Shown here in pieces: positions 17,687 through 27,853 of a stretch of 64,000 nt of DNA. The notes beneath the pieces were generated by a model, which had not been told where the DNA came from, did no database searches, and worked only from the letters and a program-made list of their open reading frames with translations. This DNA is from Aminobacter ciceronei. Its GTDB lineage: Bacteria > Pseudomonadota > Alphaproteobacteria > Rhizobiales > Rhizobiaceae. The translations under genes and the position numbers were made by a program. Position 1 is the first letter of the stretch. Every line of letters starts with the position of its first letter. The DNA lies in assembly GCF_014138625.1 (NCBI RefSeq), contig NZ_JACJHY010000026.1:1-64000 (forward strand). Reading direction: 5' to 3'.

Positions 17687-18928
17687 TTGGCATTGACGCG
17701 TCGTCCGCGGTTTTCGCTGTTGCGCCTGACGACGCCACTGGTCGCGGTGGCGGTCGCCTTGACCGCCATTTCGTCGACAATGCCGACGCCGGCCGTGGCG
17801 CAGGAAGGCATTCTGCGCAAATGGTCCCTGCGCGACCTGTTCATGCCGCGCCGCGAACCGCGCGTCGATCCCTTCATCATTGACGAGCCGCAGCCGCGCA
17901 AGAAGATCCGCAAGACGCCACGCAAGCCAAAGGCAACCGCCGGCAATATCGGCAGGGCTGCCGATCCGGCCGTTCCGGTGGTCGAAAAGCTGGCTGACGC
18001 GCGTGTCGTGTTGGTCATCGGCGACTTCCTCGGCGGCGGCATTGCCGAGGGGCTGGGCACGGTCTTTGCCGAGAATGCCAAGATCAGGGTCATCGACAAG
18101 ACCAACGGCTCGTCGGGCCTCGTCCGCGAGGACTATTACAACTGGCCCGAGAAAGCCAAGGCGCTGATCGAGCAGGAAAAGCCTGCCGCCGTCATCATCA
18201 TGATGGGCTCCAACGACCGCCAGCAGATGCGGGTCGCCGACACCCGCGAGCCACCGATGAGCGCCGCCTGGACCAAGGAGTACGCGGCGCGCGCGGACAA
18301 GCTGGCCAAGGCCATCGCCGACACCAAGGTGCCGTTCCTGTGGGTCGGCATGCCCGCCTTCAAGTCGTCGAAGATGAACACCGACATGCTCGCCTTCAAC
18401 GACATCTACCGTGCTGCAACGGAAGCCGCAGGCAGCGAATTCGTCGATGTCTGGGACGGCTTCGTCGACGAGGCCGGCGCCTTCGTCACCAGCGGCCCCG
18501 ACATCAACGGCCAGCCGGTGCGCCTGCGCGCCGACGACGGCATCAACGTCACCCGCGCCGGCAAACGCAAGCTCGCCTTCTTCGCCGAAAAGCCGCTGAA
18601 CAAGCTGCTCGGCATCACGCCTCAAGGTACCGAAACCGTCGTGCCGGCAAGCCTGCCGCAGGCGACGCCCGGCGAACTCAATGTGCCTGTCAACATCGAC
18701 CGGACGGTGCCGGTCTCGCTCTCCGATCCGGAACTCGACGGTGGCACGGAGCTTCTCGGCGGCCAGACGGCTGCCACGTCCGACCCGCGTTCTCCAGGCG
18801 AAAAGCTTGCCGTGCAAGGCATCGCCCCCGCAGCACCTGCCGGCCGCATCGACGACTTCTCCTGGCCGCCAAAGCCGCTGCCTGCAGCGCAAGGAACCGA
18901 AACGACGACCGCCATCATCAGGCGCTAA
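17687..18928 (+). CDS. DUF459 SGNH-hydrolase-family periplasmic protein
   Basis: 413 aa. An N-terminal signal/anchor (about 8-35) is followed by a basic region (RRKKIRKTPRK-like, ~65-80) and an SGNH domain with a degenerate block I (VIGDFLGGG, where Ser is replaced by Asp-Phe) and block III MMGSNDRQQM. The rhizobial DUF459 family is poorly characterised and likely acts on acyl groups of envelope polymers. The start is a TTG, supported by GGAGG 6 bases upstream. Position right after a lytic transglycosylase suggests a role in peptidoglycan. Confidence 0.82.
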   Translation: MALTRRPRFSLLRLTTPLVAVAVALTAISSTMPTPAVAQEGILRKWSLRDLFMPRREPRVDPFIIDEPQPRKKIRKTPRKPKATAGNIGRAADPAVPVVEKLADARVVLVIGDFLGGGIAEGLGTVFAENAKIRVIDKTNGSSGLVREDYYNWPEKAKALIEQEKPAAVIIMMGSNDRQQMRVADTREPPMSAAWTKEYAARADKLAKAIADTKVPFLWVGMPAFKSSKMNTDMLAFNDIYRAATEAAGSEFVDVWDGFVDEAGAFVTSGPDINGQPVRLRADDGINVTRAGKRKLAFFAEKPLNKLLGITPQGTETVVPASLPQATPGELNVPVNIDRTVPVSLSDPELDGGTELLGGQTAATSDPRSPGEKLAVQGIAPAAPAGRIDDFSWPPKPLPAAQGTETTTAIIRR

Positions 18929-18948
18929 AGTTGTCGACCGGAAACGAA

Positions 18949-18973
18949 AAAGGCGCCTCGCGGCGCCTTTTTT
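18949..18973. terminator. Rho-independent terminator between convergent genes
   Basis: AAAGGCGCC-TCGC-GGCGCCTTT, a 9-bp stem flanked by A-run and T-run, so it can stop both the rightward DUF459 transcript and the leftward gltD transcript. Confidence 0.88.
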
Positions 18974-18994
18974 GTTTGCTTGGTTCCGGCCAGC

Positions 18995-20449
18995 TTAACG
19001 CGGCAGGACGCTCGACCCCATCAGGTCGGCATCTATCGAATGCGCGGCCTGGCGGCCTTCGCGGATCGCCCAGACCACAAGCGACTGGCCGCGGCGCACG
19101 TCGCCGGCGACATAGAGCTTGTCCACATTGGTCTTGTAGTCGCGGTCGTTGGCGGCAACATTGGTCGAACGGCGGCTGTCGGTGGTGATCTCGAGCTTGC
19201 CCTCGAGTTCCTTGACCATACCGTCGGCGAGCGGCCCGGCGAAGCCGATGGCGATGAAGGCGAGATCAGCGCGGATGACGAACTCGGTGCCCGGGATCGG
19301 CTTGCGCTTGTCGTCGACTTCGCAGCACTTCACGCCGGTCAGCTGGCCTTCCTCGCCGATGAACTCCAGCGTCGCCACCTGGAACTCGCGCTGCGCGCCT
19401 TCGGCCTGCGAGGACGAGGTGCGCATCTTGGTCGCCCAATAGGGCCACACGGCGAGCTTGTTCTCGCGCTCCGGCGGCTGCGGGCGGATGTCGAGCTGGG
19501 TGACGCGCACGGCACCCTGGCGAAATGCGGTGCCGACGCAGTCGGACGCCGTATCGCCGCCGCCGACGACGACGACATGCAGGCCACCAGCGACGATCGG
19601 TTCCGACTGCCAGGCAACCGACTGGATGTCTTCGCCGCCGACGCGCTTGTTCTGCTGGACGAGGTAAGGCATCGCGTCATGCACGCCCTTAAGGTCGTCG
19701 CCGGGAATGCCCGCCGGACGCGGCGTTTCGGAGCCGCCGCAGTAAAGCACGGCATCATACTCGGCCAGGAGCTCGGTCACCGGCTTGTCGACGCCGACAT
19801 TGACGCCGCAATGGAACGTCACGCCTTCGCCCGTCATCTGCTCGACACGACGGTCGATATAGTGCTTCTCCATCTTGAAATCAGGAATGCCGAAACGCAG
19901 CAGGCCGCCGGGACGGCTCTCGCGCTCATAGACATGCACGTCGTGGCCGGCGCGGCCGAGTTGCTGCGCCGCTGCCATGCCGGCAGGGCCGGAACCAATG
20001 ACAGCGATCTTCTTGCCGGTCTTCTTCTCTGGCGGATAAGGCCTGATGTAACCGGTCTCGTAAGCCTTGTCGGCGATCGCCTGCTCGACGGTCTTGATGG
20101 CGACAGGAATGTCCTCGAGGTTCAGCGTACAGGCTTCCTCGCAAGGTGCCGGGCAGATGCGACCGGTGAATTCGGGGAAGTTGTTGGTCGAATGCAGGTT
20201 GCGGATCGCGTTGTCCCAATCGCCATTGTAGACGAGGTCGTTCCAGTCCGGGATCTGGTTGTGCACCGGACAGCCCGTCGGGCCATGGCAGAACGGAATG
20301 CCGCAATCCATGCAGCGCGCAGCCTGCTTTTCGACTTCCTTGTTCGACATCGGCAGCGTGAATTCGCGGAAGTGCCGGATGCGGTCGGAAGCCGGCTGGT
20401 ACTTGTGCACCTGCCGGTCAATTTCGAGAAAACCTGTAACCTTGCCCAT
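18995..20449 (-). CDS. gltD: Glutamate synthase (NADPH) small chain
   Basis: 484 aa. N-terminal cysteine clusters ([19 protein letters not shown] and CPAPCEEAC) bind two [4Fe-4S] clusters. FAD-binding [16 protein letters not shown] and an NADPH-binding [13 protein letters not shown] follow. It feeds electrons from NADPH to GltB for the transfer of glutamine amide nitrogen to 2-oxoglutarate (GOGAT reaction) in the cytoplasm. Downstream of gltB with a 116-base gap, in the usual order; all key motifs are intact. Confidence 0.96.
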   Translation of the reverse strand: MGKVTGFLEIDRQVHKYQPASDRIRHFREFTLPMSNKEVEKQAARCMDCGIPFCHGPTGCPVHNQIPDWNDLVYNGDWDNAIRNLHSTNNFPEFTGRICPAPCEEACTLNLEDIPVAIKTVEQAIADKAYETGYIRPYPPEKKTGKKIAVIGSGPAGMAAAQQLGRAGHDVHVYERESRPGGLLRFGIPDFKMEKHYIDRRVEQMTGEGVTFHCGVNVGVDKPVTELLAEYDAVLYCGGSETPRPAGIPGDDLKGVHDAMPYLVQQNKRVGGEDIQSVAWQSEPIVAGGLHVVVVGGGDTASDCVGTAFRQGAVRVTQLDIRPQPPERENKLAVWPYWATKMRTSSSQAEGAQREFQVATLEFIGEEGQLTGVKCCEVDDKRKPIPGTEFVIRADLAFIAIGFAGPLADGMVKELEGKLEITTDSRRSTNVAANDRDYKTNVDKLYVAGDVRRGQSLVVWAIREGRQAAHSIDADLMGSSVLPR

Positions 20450-20565
20450 CGTAACTCTCGTCAGTCATGCCCAGCACCTCGGCGCGGGCTTAGAATTCCA
20501 CCACTTCAAATGAAGCATGCGATGGCAGGCGCCCTGTTCGGGCGCCGCCGGAAGATCGTCACGGC

Positions 20566-23500
20566 TTACTCCGCCGCGACGCCCATCCTCATGCGCTCCA
20601 TCTCGATCAGTGCGCGGCGGTACTCCACCGGCATGACTTTGCGGAATTTGGGTCGGTAGCTCGCCCAGTCGTCCAGGATCTGCTTGGCACGGGTCGAACC
20701 GGTGTAGTGCATATGGTTCGAGATCAGCTGAACCAGGCGCTCCTCGTCATGGCGTGTCATGTCGCCCGAGACGTCGACACGGCCCTTGTGGGCGATGTCG
20801 CCACCGTGATGGTGCAGCTTCTCCAGCATGTCGTCCTCTTCAGGGACCGGCTCGAGCTCGACCATCGCCATGTTGCAGCGCTCGGCGAAATCGCCTTCCT
20901 CATCGAGGACATAGGCGACGCCGCCCGACATGCCGGCTGCGAAGTTGCGGCCGGTCTTGCCGATGACCACCACCACGCCGCCCGTCATGTATTCGCAGCC
21001 ATGGTCACCCACGCCTTCGACGACGGTAACGGCGCCCGAGTTGCGGACGGCGAAACGTTCGCCGGCGACACCGCGGAAGTAGCACTCGCCTTCGGTCGCA
21101 CCGTAAAGCACGGTGTTGCCGACAATGATTGAATCCTCGGCAACGATCCGGGCGTCATCCGACGGGCGGATGACGATGCGGCCGCCGGACAGGCCCTTGC
21201 CGACATAGTCGTTGCCGTCGCCGACCAGCTCGAACGAGATACCGCGTGCCAGGAAGGCACCGAAGGACTGTCCGGCGGTCCCGGTCAGCTTCACCGAGAT
21301 GGTGTCCTCGCGCAGGCCCTTGTGCCGGAAGCGCTTGGCGACCTCACCCGACAGCATCGCACCGGCTGAGCGGTCGACGTTGCGGATGGTTGCCTCGATC
21401 TTCACCGGCTGGCGCGTTTCGAGCGCCGCCTTCGCCTCGGCGATCAGCTTGCGGTCGAGAACGTCGTCGATCGGATGCTTCTGGCGCTCGGTCCAGTGGA
21501 CGGCTTCGCGCGGCGCATCGGGCTTGTAGAACACCTTGGAGAAGTCGAGGCCACGCGACTTCCAGTGGTTGATCAGCTCACGCTTTTCCAGCAGGTCGGC
21601 GTCACCGATGATCTGATCGAGGTGGGTGTAACCCATTTCGGCCAGCAGCTCGCGCACCTCTTCAGCGACGTAGAAGAAGTAGTTGATGACGTGCTCGGGC
21701 GTGCCCTTGAAGCGCTTGCGCAGCACCGGATCCTGGGTGGCGACGCCAACCGGGCAGGTGTTGAGATGGCACTTGCGCATCATGATGCAGCCCGCCGCGA
21801 TCAGCGGCGCGGTCGAGAAGCCAAACTCGTCGGCGCCCAGCAGAGCGCCGACGACGACGTCGCGGCCGGTACGCAGGCCGCCGTCGACCTGGAGCGCGAC
21901 ACGCGAACGCAGGCCGTTCAGCACCAGCGTCTGATGCGTCTCGGCGAGGCCCATTTCCCATGGGCTGCCGGCATGCTTGAGCGAGGTCAGCGGCGATGCA
22001 CCGGTGCCGCCGTCATAGCCTGATATCGTGATGTGGTCGGCGCGCGCCTTGGCGACACCTGCCGCAACCGTGCCGACGCCCACTTCCGACACCAGCTTGA
22101 CCGACACGTCGGCTGCCGGGTTGACGTTCTTCAGGTCGTAGATCAGCTGCGCCAGGTCTTCGATCGAATAGATGTCATGGTGCGGCGGCGGCGAAATCAG
22201 GCCGACACCTTGGGTCGAGTGGCGGGTCTTGGCGATCGTCGCGTCGACCTTGTGACCAGGCAACTGGCCGCCCTCGCCGGGCTTGGCACCCTGCGCCACC
22301 TTGATCTGCATCATGTCGGAGTTGACGAGATACTCCGTCGTCACGCCGAAGCGGCCGGAAGCCACCTGCTTGATCGCCGAACGCTCGGGGTTCACGCCGC
22401 CACCGGGCAGCGGCAGGTAGCGGTCGGGCTCCTCGCCGCCCTCGCCGGTGTTCGACTTGCCGCCGATCTTGTTCATCGCAACGGCAAGCGTGCTGTGCGC
22501 CTCGCGGCTGATCGAGCCGAAGGACATGGCACCGGTCGAGAAACGCTTGACGATCTCGGCCGCCGGCATGACGTCGTCGAGCGCGGCCTTCTTGCGCCCG
22601 CTCTCCTCGGCCAGCTTGATGCGGAACATGCCGCGGATCTGCTGGGCACGTGCTGTTTCGCTGTCGATCTGGGCGGAGAACTCCTTGAAGGTCGCCCACG
22701 AGCCCGAACGCACGGCGTGCTGCAGCGAGGCAACCGCGTCAGGCGTCCACACATGGGCTTCGCCGCGCATGCGATACATGTACTCGCCGCCGACTTCGAG
22801 CGCGTTGCGCAGAACCGGGTCTTCGCCGAAGGCCGATTCGTGACGGCTGACGGTCTCGGTCGCCACCTCTTCCAGCCCGACGCCTTCGATGTTGGTCGCC
22901 GTGCCGGTGAAGTACTTCTCCACGAAGTCGGTCTTCAGCCCGATGGCGTCGAAGATCTGCGCGCCGCAATAGGACTGGTAGGTGGAGATGCCCATCTTGG
23001 ACATCACCTTGAGGATGCCCTTGCCGATAGACTTGATGTAGCGGCCGACGACCTCCGAGCCATCCACTTCAGGCGGGAACTCGCCCCGCTTGTGCATGTC
23101 GGTCAGCGTGTCGAAGGCCAGATACGGGTTGATCGCCTCCGCGCCGTAGCCGGCAAGGCAGCAGAAGTGATGCACCTCGCGCGGCTCGCCCGATTCGACG
23201 ACAAGGCCGACCGAGGTGCGCAGGCCCTTGCGAACCAGGTGATGGTGCACGGCCGCCGTCGCCAGCAGCGACGGGATGGCGATGCGGTCCGGACCAAGCT
23301 GGCGATCGGACAGGATGATGATGTTGTAGCGGCCCGCGACCGCCGCCTCGGCGCGCTCGCACAGACGCTCGATCGCACCCTGCATGCCGGCAGCACCTTC
23401 CGATGCGGCATAGGTGACGTCGATCGTCTTGGTGTCGAAGCTTTCCTCGGTGTGGCCGATGGAGCGGATCTTCTCCAGGTCGGCGTTGGTGAGGATCGGC

Positions 23501-25296
23501 TGACGCACTTCCAGACGCTTGCGGCGCGACGTGCCGACGAGGTCGAGAATGTTCGGGCGTGGACCGATGAACGAGACCAGGCTCATCACCAGCTCCTCGC
23601 GGATCGGATCGATCGGCGGGTTGGTGACCTGGGCGAAGTTCTGCTTGAAGTAGGTGTAGAGCAGCTTCGACTTGTCCGACATCGCCGAGATCGGCGTGTC
23701 GGTGCCCATCGAGCCGACTGCTTCCTGGCCCGTCGTCGCCATCGGCGACATCAGGAGCTTGGTGTCTTCCTGGCTGTAGCCGAAGGCCTGCTGGCGATCG
23801 AGCAGCGAGACGTCCTTGCGCAACGCACGCGGTTCGACCGGCTTCAGTTCCTCGAGGATCAGCTGGGTGTTGGACAGCCACTTCGTGTAGGGGTGCTTGG
23901 TCGCGATCTCGGACTTGATCTCCTCGTCCGAGATGATGCGGCCCTTGACCAGGTCGATGAGCAGCATCTTGCCGGGCTGCAGACGCCACTTCTTGATGAT
24001 TCTCTTTTCATCAACCGGCAGCACGCCGGCTTCGGACGCCAGGATGACCCGATCGTCGTCGGTGACCATGTAGCGGGCGGGACGCAGGCCGTTGCGGTCG
24101 AGCGTGGCACCGATCTGGCGGCCGTCGGTGAAGCACACCGCAGCCGGACCGTCCCACGGCTCCATCAGGGCCGCGTGATATTCGTAAAAGGCCTTGCGGT
24201 CGGCATCCATCGACTTGTTGCCGGCCCAGGCTTCCGGGATCAGCATCATCATGGCATGCGCCAGCGTATAGCCGCCCTGGAACAGGAACTCGAGCGCGTT
24301 GTCGAAGCACGCCGTATCCGACTGCCCCTCATAGGAGATCGGCCAGAGCTTGGAGATGTTGTTGCCGAACAACTCGCTGTCGACCGAGGCCTGGCGCGCC
24401 GCCATCCAGTTGTTGTTGCCGCGCACCGTATTGATTTCGCCGTTGTGGGCAACCATGCGGTAGGGGTGCGCCAGCTTCCATGACGGGAACGTGTTGGTCG
24501 AGAAGCGCTGGTGGACGAGGATCAGCGCCGTCTCGAAGCGCGGATCGGAAAGGTCCTTGTAATAAGCGCCGACCTGGAAGGCCAGGAACATGCCCTTGTA
24601 GACGATGGTGCGCGCTGACAGCGACACGCAATAGGCGCCGATGTCCTTGTTGTTGTGCTCGGCATAGATGCGGCCGGAAATGACCTTGCGCAGCAAATAG
24701 AGGCGCGCCTCATACTCCTCATCGTCGTCGACTTCGGGCGTGCGCCCGATGAACACCTGGCAATGGAACGGCTCGGAAGCAGCGATATCAGGTGCCTTCG
24801 ACAAAGAGGCGTTGTCGACCGGCACATCGCGGAAGCCGATCAGCGGCAAACCTTCCGACTGCGCCGACTCGCGGATGATGTCCATGACATGTTCGCGCGT
24901 CGCAGCATCCTGCGGCATGAACCAGTGGCCGACGCCATACTGGCCGGGTGCCGGCAGATCGATGTCCTGCTTGGCCATCTCCTCGCGGAAGAACCGGTCG
25001 GGGATCTGCACCAGGACACCGGCGCCATCGCCCATCAGCGGATCGGCGCCGACGGCGCCGCGATGCGTCAGGTTTTCGAGCATGAACAGACCGTCCTTGA
25101 CGATCTGGTGCGACTTGATGCCCTTCATCTGGGCGATGAAACCGACGCCGCAGGCGTCATGTTCGTTGCGCGGATCGTAGAGGCCATGCGCTGCATAGCC
25201 GGTGGTGGTTCGGAGATGATCGGTTTTATTGTTGGCCGCTTTCGTCTGCGCGGCCGGCACAAAACCCGTCGTCACAGATGGCGTCAACTCCGTCAT
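20566..25296 (-). CDS. gltB: Glutamate synthase (NADPH) large chain
   Basis: 1576 aa, full length. A propeptide precedes the class II glutamine amidotransferase domain, whose N-terminal nucleophile after processing is Cys49 in [10 protein letters not shown]. Then come the central domain, the FMN-binding synthase domain with the [3Fe-4S] motif [15 protein letters not shown], and the GXGXG beta-helix at the C-terminus. It combines glutamine and 2-oxoglutarate to two glutamates, the second half of ammonium assimilation. GGAGA precedes the ATG. Divergent from the threonine aldolase gene across a 500-base spacer. Confidence 0.97.
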   Translation of the reverse strand: MTELTPSVTTGFVPAAQTKAANNKTDHLRTTTGYAAHGLYDPRNEHDACGVGFIAQMKGIKSHQIVKDGLFMLENLTHRGAVGADPLMGDGAGVLVQIPDRFFREEMAKQDIDLPAPGQYGVGHWFMPQDAATREHVMDIIRESAQSEGLPLIGFRDVPVDNASLSKAPDIAASEPFHCQVFIGRTPEVDDDEEYEARLYLLRKVISGRIYAEHNNKDIGAYCVSLSARTIVYKGMFLAFQVGAYYKDLSDPRFETALILVHQRFSTNTFPSWKLAHPYRMVAHNGEINTVRGNNNWMAARQASVDSELFGNNISKLWPISYEGQSDTACFDNALEFLFQGGYTLAHAMMMLIPEAWAGNKSMDADRKAFYEYHAALMEPWDGPAAVCFTDGRQIGATLDRNGLRPARYMVTDDDRVILASEAGVLPVDEKRIIKKWRLQPGKMLLIDLVKGRIISDEEIKSEIATKHPYTKWLSNTQLILEELKPVEPRALRKDVSLLDRQQAFGYSQEDTKLLMSPMATTGQEAVGSMGTDTPISAMSDKSKLLYTYFKQNFAQVTNPPIDPIREELVMSLVSFIGPRPNILDLVGTSRRKRLEVRQPILTNADLEKIRSIGHTEESFDTKTIDVTYAASEGAAGMQGAIERLCERAEAAVAGRYNIIILSDRQLGPDRIAIPSLLATAAVHHHLVRKGLRTSVGLVVESGEPREVHHFCCLAGYGAEAINPYLAFDTLTDMHKRGEFPPEVDGSEVVGRYIKSIGKGILKVMSKMGISTYQSYCGAQIFDAIGLKTDFVEKYFTGTATNIEGVGLEEVATETVSRHESAFGEDPVLRNALEVGGEYMYRMRGEAHVWTPDAVASLQHAVRSGSWATFKEFSAQIDSETARAQQIRGMFRIKLAEESGRKKAALDDVMPAAEIVKRFSTGAMSFGSISREAHSTLAVAMNKIGGKSNTGEGGEEPDRYLPLPGGGVNPERSAIKQVASGRFGVTTEYLVNSDMMQIKVAQGAKPGEGGQLPGHKVDATIAKTRHSTQGVGLISPPPHHDIYSIEDLAQLIYDLKNVNPAADVSVKLVSEVGVGTVAAGVAKARADHITISGYDGGTGASPLTSLKHAGSPWEMGLAETHQTLVLNGLRSRVALQVDGGLRTGRDVVVGALLGADEFGFSTAPLIAAGCIMMRKCHLNTCPVGVATQDPVLRKRFKGTPEHVINYFFYVAEEVRELLAEMGYTHLDQIIGDADLLEKRELINHWKSRGLDFSKVFYKPDAPREAVHWTERQKHPIDDVLDRKLIAEAKAALETRQPVKIEATIRNVDRSAGAMLSGEVAKRFRHKGLREDTISVKLTGTAGQSFGAFLARGISFELVGDGNDYVGKGLSGGRIVIRPSDDARIVAEDSIIVGNTVLYGATEGECYFRGVAGERFAVRNSGAVTVVEGVGDHGCEYMTGGVVVVIGKTGRNFAAGMSGGVAYVLDEEGDFAERCNMAMVELEPVPEEDDMLEKLHHHGGDIAHKGRVDVSGDMTRHDEERLVQLISNHMHYTGSTRAKQILDDWASYRPKFRKVMPVEYRRALIEMERMRMGVAAE

Positions 25297-25797
25297 CGTC
25301 TATCTCCATTCCAGCCCGATCCGGGCAGTTTGCCTTGGGACGGCAGTATGCCGATCCGTTCACCTTCAGATATGCTCGATATGCAGCGGCCCAGCGCCGT
25401 TCGTCGGCGCTAAACCGCAGTCGGGACAGACGTGAACGGATTGCTCCGACCTCAGCCCTGACCCTAGCCCGCAGCGGAAGCCGGACGCGGCGTCATCATA
25501 CGCCAAATCCGGTTCGTATTGGGCAGATAAATAAGACAGCACTGCTGTCCTAAATTTTGTATGACAGAATTCTTGAATACGCACAAGACCGATTCACGAA
25601 TTTTCCGCCTCTGCAAAGACCGAAAATTACGTCAAACCGTCGCATGGCGTAATTTTTGAACACCCGGTCAAAACAGCACTTTTCCTGCCTCAATCGATTT
25701 CTGGACCCCGCACTTGCCGAAGATCGGCAAATCCGGTCTAGCTCGCGCCTACCCCCTGCCACGCAGTCTCCCGCAGCCATATTACGGACCGACGAAA
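25297..25797. other. 500-base divergent spacer between gltB and ltaE with two inverted repeats
   Basis: No supported coding region. It contains GACAGCA-C-TGCTGTC (25535-25549), a perfect 7-bp inverted repeat, and AAAATTACG/CGTAATTTT (25623-25631 and 25648-25656), 9-bp arms 16 bases apart. It must hold both divergent promoters. The repeats are candidate regulator sites; no protein can be named. Confidence 0.5.
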
Positions 25798-26847
25798 ATG
25801 TTCTTCGCATCAGACAATTGGGCCGGCGCTCACCCCAAGATTTCCGAGAGACTGCATGCCAGTGCTGCGGGCTTCAGCCGCGCCTATGGCGACGGCGAGC
25901 TCGACAAGGCGGTCTATGCACGGTTCTCCGAAGTTTTCGAGCGCGAGGTGGCGGTGTTCTTCGTCGCCACAGGCACCGCGGCTAATTCGCTTTCGCTCGC
26001 CGCATACGGCAAGCCAGGTGGCATTTCCTTTGCCCACCGCGAGGCGCACATTCTCGAGGATGAATGCGGCGCGCCTGAGTATTTTTCCCATGGTTCTCGG
26101 CTCTACCCGGTCGATGGAACGCTCGGGCGCATGGACATCGGCAATCTCGAGCGAGCGATCGGCCGCTACGCCTCCGAAAACGTCCACGGCGGACGCCCGG
26201 CGGCGATTTCCATCACCCAGGCGACCGAGGTCGGCACCATCTATCGTCTCGACCATATCGCGGCCGTCTCCGCCGTCGCCCGCAAGCATGCGGTGCCGCT
26301 GCATATGGATGGCGCCCGCTTTGCCAATGCGCTGGTGTCTCTCGACGTCTCGCCGGCGGAGATGACCTGGAAACGCGGCGTCGACATCATCTCCTTCGGC
26401 GGCACCAAGAACGGCTGCTGGTGCGCCGAGGCGATCGTCATGTTCGATCTCGACCGTGCCAGGGAAATGGCCTTCCTGCGCAAGCGTTCGGCCCAGCTGT
26501 TCTCCAAAGCGCGTTTCATCTCGGCGCAATTCGACGCCTATTTCGACGGCGGCCTGTGGCTGGAAACGGCGCGTCACGCCAATGCGATGTCGGCGAGTCT
26601 TGCCCAGGCTTTCGAAAGCTCGGCCGTTGCGCGCCTCGGCTGGCAGCCTGAGGCCAACGAGGTCTTCGCCATCATCAGGAAGGATGTTGCCGAAAAGGCC
26701 CAGGCGGCAGGTGCCGCCTTCTACACCTGGCCGACCCCGACGTCGCTCGCCGGGCAGATCAGCGATGACGAGGCGCTCTATCGCTTCGTCACCTCCTTCG
26801 CCACCACCTCAGACGACATCGGCCGGTTCAGCGAACTGCTGCGTTAG
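25798..26847 (+). CDS. ltaE: Low-specificity L-threonine aldolase
   Basis: 349 aa PLP enzyme of fold type I that splits threonine/allo-threonine to glycine and acetaldehyde. The PLP lysine is Lys204 in SFGGTKNGCW; DGAR (Asp171) contacts the cofactor ring, and the FVATGTAANSL phosphate-binding stretch is present. The ATG at 25798 puts FASDN at the N-terminus as in the family; an upstream extension is not supported. Monocistronic, with a terminator 28 bases past the stop. Confidence 0.9.
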   Translation: MFFASDNWAGAHPKISERLHASAAGFSRAYGDGELDKAVYARFSEVFEREVAVFFVATGTAANSLSLAAYGKPGGISFAHREAHILEDECGAPEYFSHGSRLYPVDGTLGRMDIGNLERAIGRYASENVHGGRPAAISITQATEVGTIYRLDHIAAVSAVARKHAVPLHMDGARFANALVSLDVSPAEMTWKRGVDIISFGGTKNGCWCAEAIVMFDLDRAREMAFLRKRSAQLFSKARFISAQFDAYFDGGLWLETARHANAMSASLAQAFESSAVARLGWQPEANEVFAIIRKDVAEKAQAAGAAFYTWPTPTSLAGQISDDEALYRFVTSFATTSDDIGRFSELLR

Positions 26848-26874
26848 GCGCAGTTACGGATAGCGGACAACAAA

Positions 26875-26901
26875 AAAGGCGGCGCTGGAGGCGCCGCCTT
26901 T
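26875..26901. terminator. Bidirectional terminator between ltaE and the hsp20 gene
   Basis: AAAGGCGGCGC-TGGAG-GCGCCGCCTTT, an 11-bp perfect stem with A and T tails, placed between two convergent genes. Confidence 0.85.
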
Positions 26902-26921
26902 GCTGCTTGGGAGGAGCAGTC

Positions 26922-27389
26922 TTAGTTGACCGTGTTGGCCTCGATCTGCTTGGCCTTCGCTGGAGCAGCGGAGATCTCGATCTTGCGAGGCTTGTGCTCT
27001 TCAGGAATGTTGCGCTTGAGATCGATATGAAGCAGGCCGTTCTTGAGGGTCGCGCCGACGACCTCGACATGGTCGGCAAGCTGGAAGCGTCGCTCGAAGG
27101 CACGCGAGGCGATGCCGCGATAGAGCAGCTCCGAACCTTCGCCGGCGCTTTCATTGGCGCGCTCGCCCTTGACCGTCAGCACATTGCGATGGGCTTCAAT
27201 CGAAATCTCGGTTTCCGAGAAGCCTGCGACCGCCATGCTGATGCGGTAGGCGTCCTCGCCGGTGCGCTCGATGTTGTAGGGCGGATAGGTGGTGCCGCCG
27301 TCAGGCTGGCCAAGGCCATCAAGCATGTTGAACAGACGGTCGAAGCCGACAGTCGAGCGGTGGAGCGAGGAAAAATCAACGTGACGCAT
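26922..27389 (-). CDS. Small heat-shock protein, Hsp20/IbpA family
   Basis: 155 aa with an alpha-crystallin domain (about 38-130, from YPPYNIERTGEDAYRISMAV to GLLHIDLKR) and the C-terminal IEISA-type IXI-like anchor. It is an ATP-independent holdase that keeps heat-denatured proteins refoldable in the cytoplasm. The rhizobial class A type is indicated by the N-terminal VGFDRLFNMLD segment. Upstream are an RpoH-type promoter and a ~100-base leader with ROSE thermometer features, so both transcription and translation should rise with heat. Confidence 0.93.
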   Translation of the reverse strand: MRHVDFSSLHRSTVGFDRLFNMLDGLGQPDGGTTYPPYNIERTGEDAYRISMAVAGFSETEISIEAHRNVLTVKGERANESAGEGSELLYRGIASRAFERRFQLADHVEVVGATLKNGLLHIDLKRNIPEEHKPRKIEISAAPAKAKQIEANTVN

Positions 27390-27487
27390 GGGTGTTCTCC
27401 AGTGAGCAACAAGGTTTGCGCATGACCTGTGCCGAAACCCATTCTGGCGTCCCGGCGGTGATCAGCGGCCCCGATATTGGGCGCCGC
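27390..27487 (-). promoter_or_regulatory. ROSE-like RNA thermometer in the hsp20 leader
   Basis: The leader between the predicted transcription start and the ATG is about 100 bases, as in rhizobial ROSE elements. Its last hairpin places TTGCT opposite TGGAG, the Shine-Dalgarno region, with a G opposite G in the stem; that is the pairing known from ROSE elements, which melts at heat-shock temperature. The match is by motif and position only; no folding was computed. Confidence 0.5.
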
Positions 27488-27493
27488 AGGAGA

Positions 27494-27523
27494 CATTTGG
27501 GGGGCGCCCAAAGCCATTTCAAG
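27494..27523 (-). promoter_or_regulatory. RpoH (sigma-32)-type promoter of hsp20
   Basis: On the minus strand CTTGAA (27518-27523) is followed after 14 bases by CCCCCAAAT (27495-27503). This fits the alphaproteobacterial RpoH consensus CTTGAA-N(11-16)-CCCCATNT well and lies about 100 bases before the start codon. Confidence 0.78.
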
Positions 27524-27700
27524 ACATCTTTGCGAGAGCTTTTTCACCGCCGCCAGGATGAACCGAAGATGAACCGCCCCTTCGGTATCCGTTCAGGTCG
27601 GCCGGCCTAGAGTGCACCCAAGTTCAAGAACAGGCGGCACCACAGAATGCCGCCGACGAAGCCGAACCGGGTTGCAACGTCCCTTCCTCCCGGAACGACA

Positions 27701-27736
27701 GAGGCCGAAGGCAACCCGCAAGCTGCCTTCGGCCTC
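27701..27736. repeat. 13-bp perfect inverted repeat
   Basis: GAGGCCGAAGGCA (27701-27713) and TGCCTTCGGCCTC (27724-27736) form a 13-bp stem with a 10-base loop in the spacer between hsp20 and the hydrolase gene. No T-run follows on either strand, so it is not a simple terminator. Confidence 0.6.
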
Positions 27737-27853
27737 ATTCGATTCCGATTGGCGTTTCCGCTTCGCACGGATTTCCTTTGATTTTCTCGGTGCGGCTTTC
27801 TATCACCCTCGTATCGCCAGATCCCACGGCAGCGAGTGCCAAGCCGAGCGCTG

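Noticed and set aside
16733-18892. 719-aa minus-strand frame opposite the transglycosylase and DUF459 genes
   Set aside because: Shadow of two well-supported genes; composition typical of antisense high-GC frames.
22033-24483. 816-aa plus-strand frame opposite gltB
   Set aside because: Lies wholly within the gltB coding region, whose domains and cofactor motifs are complete.
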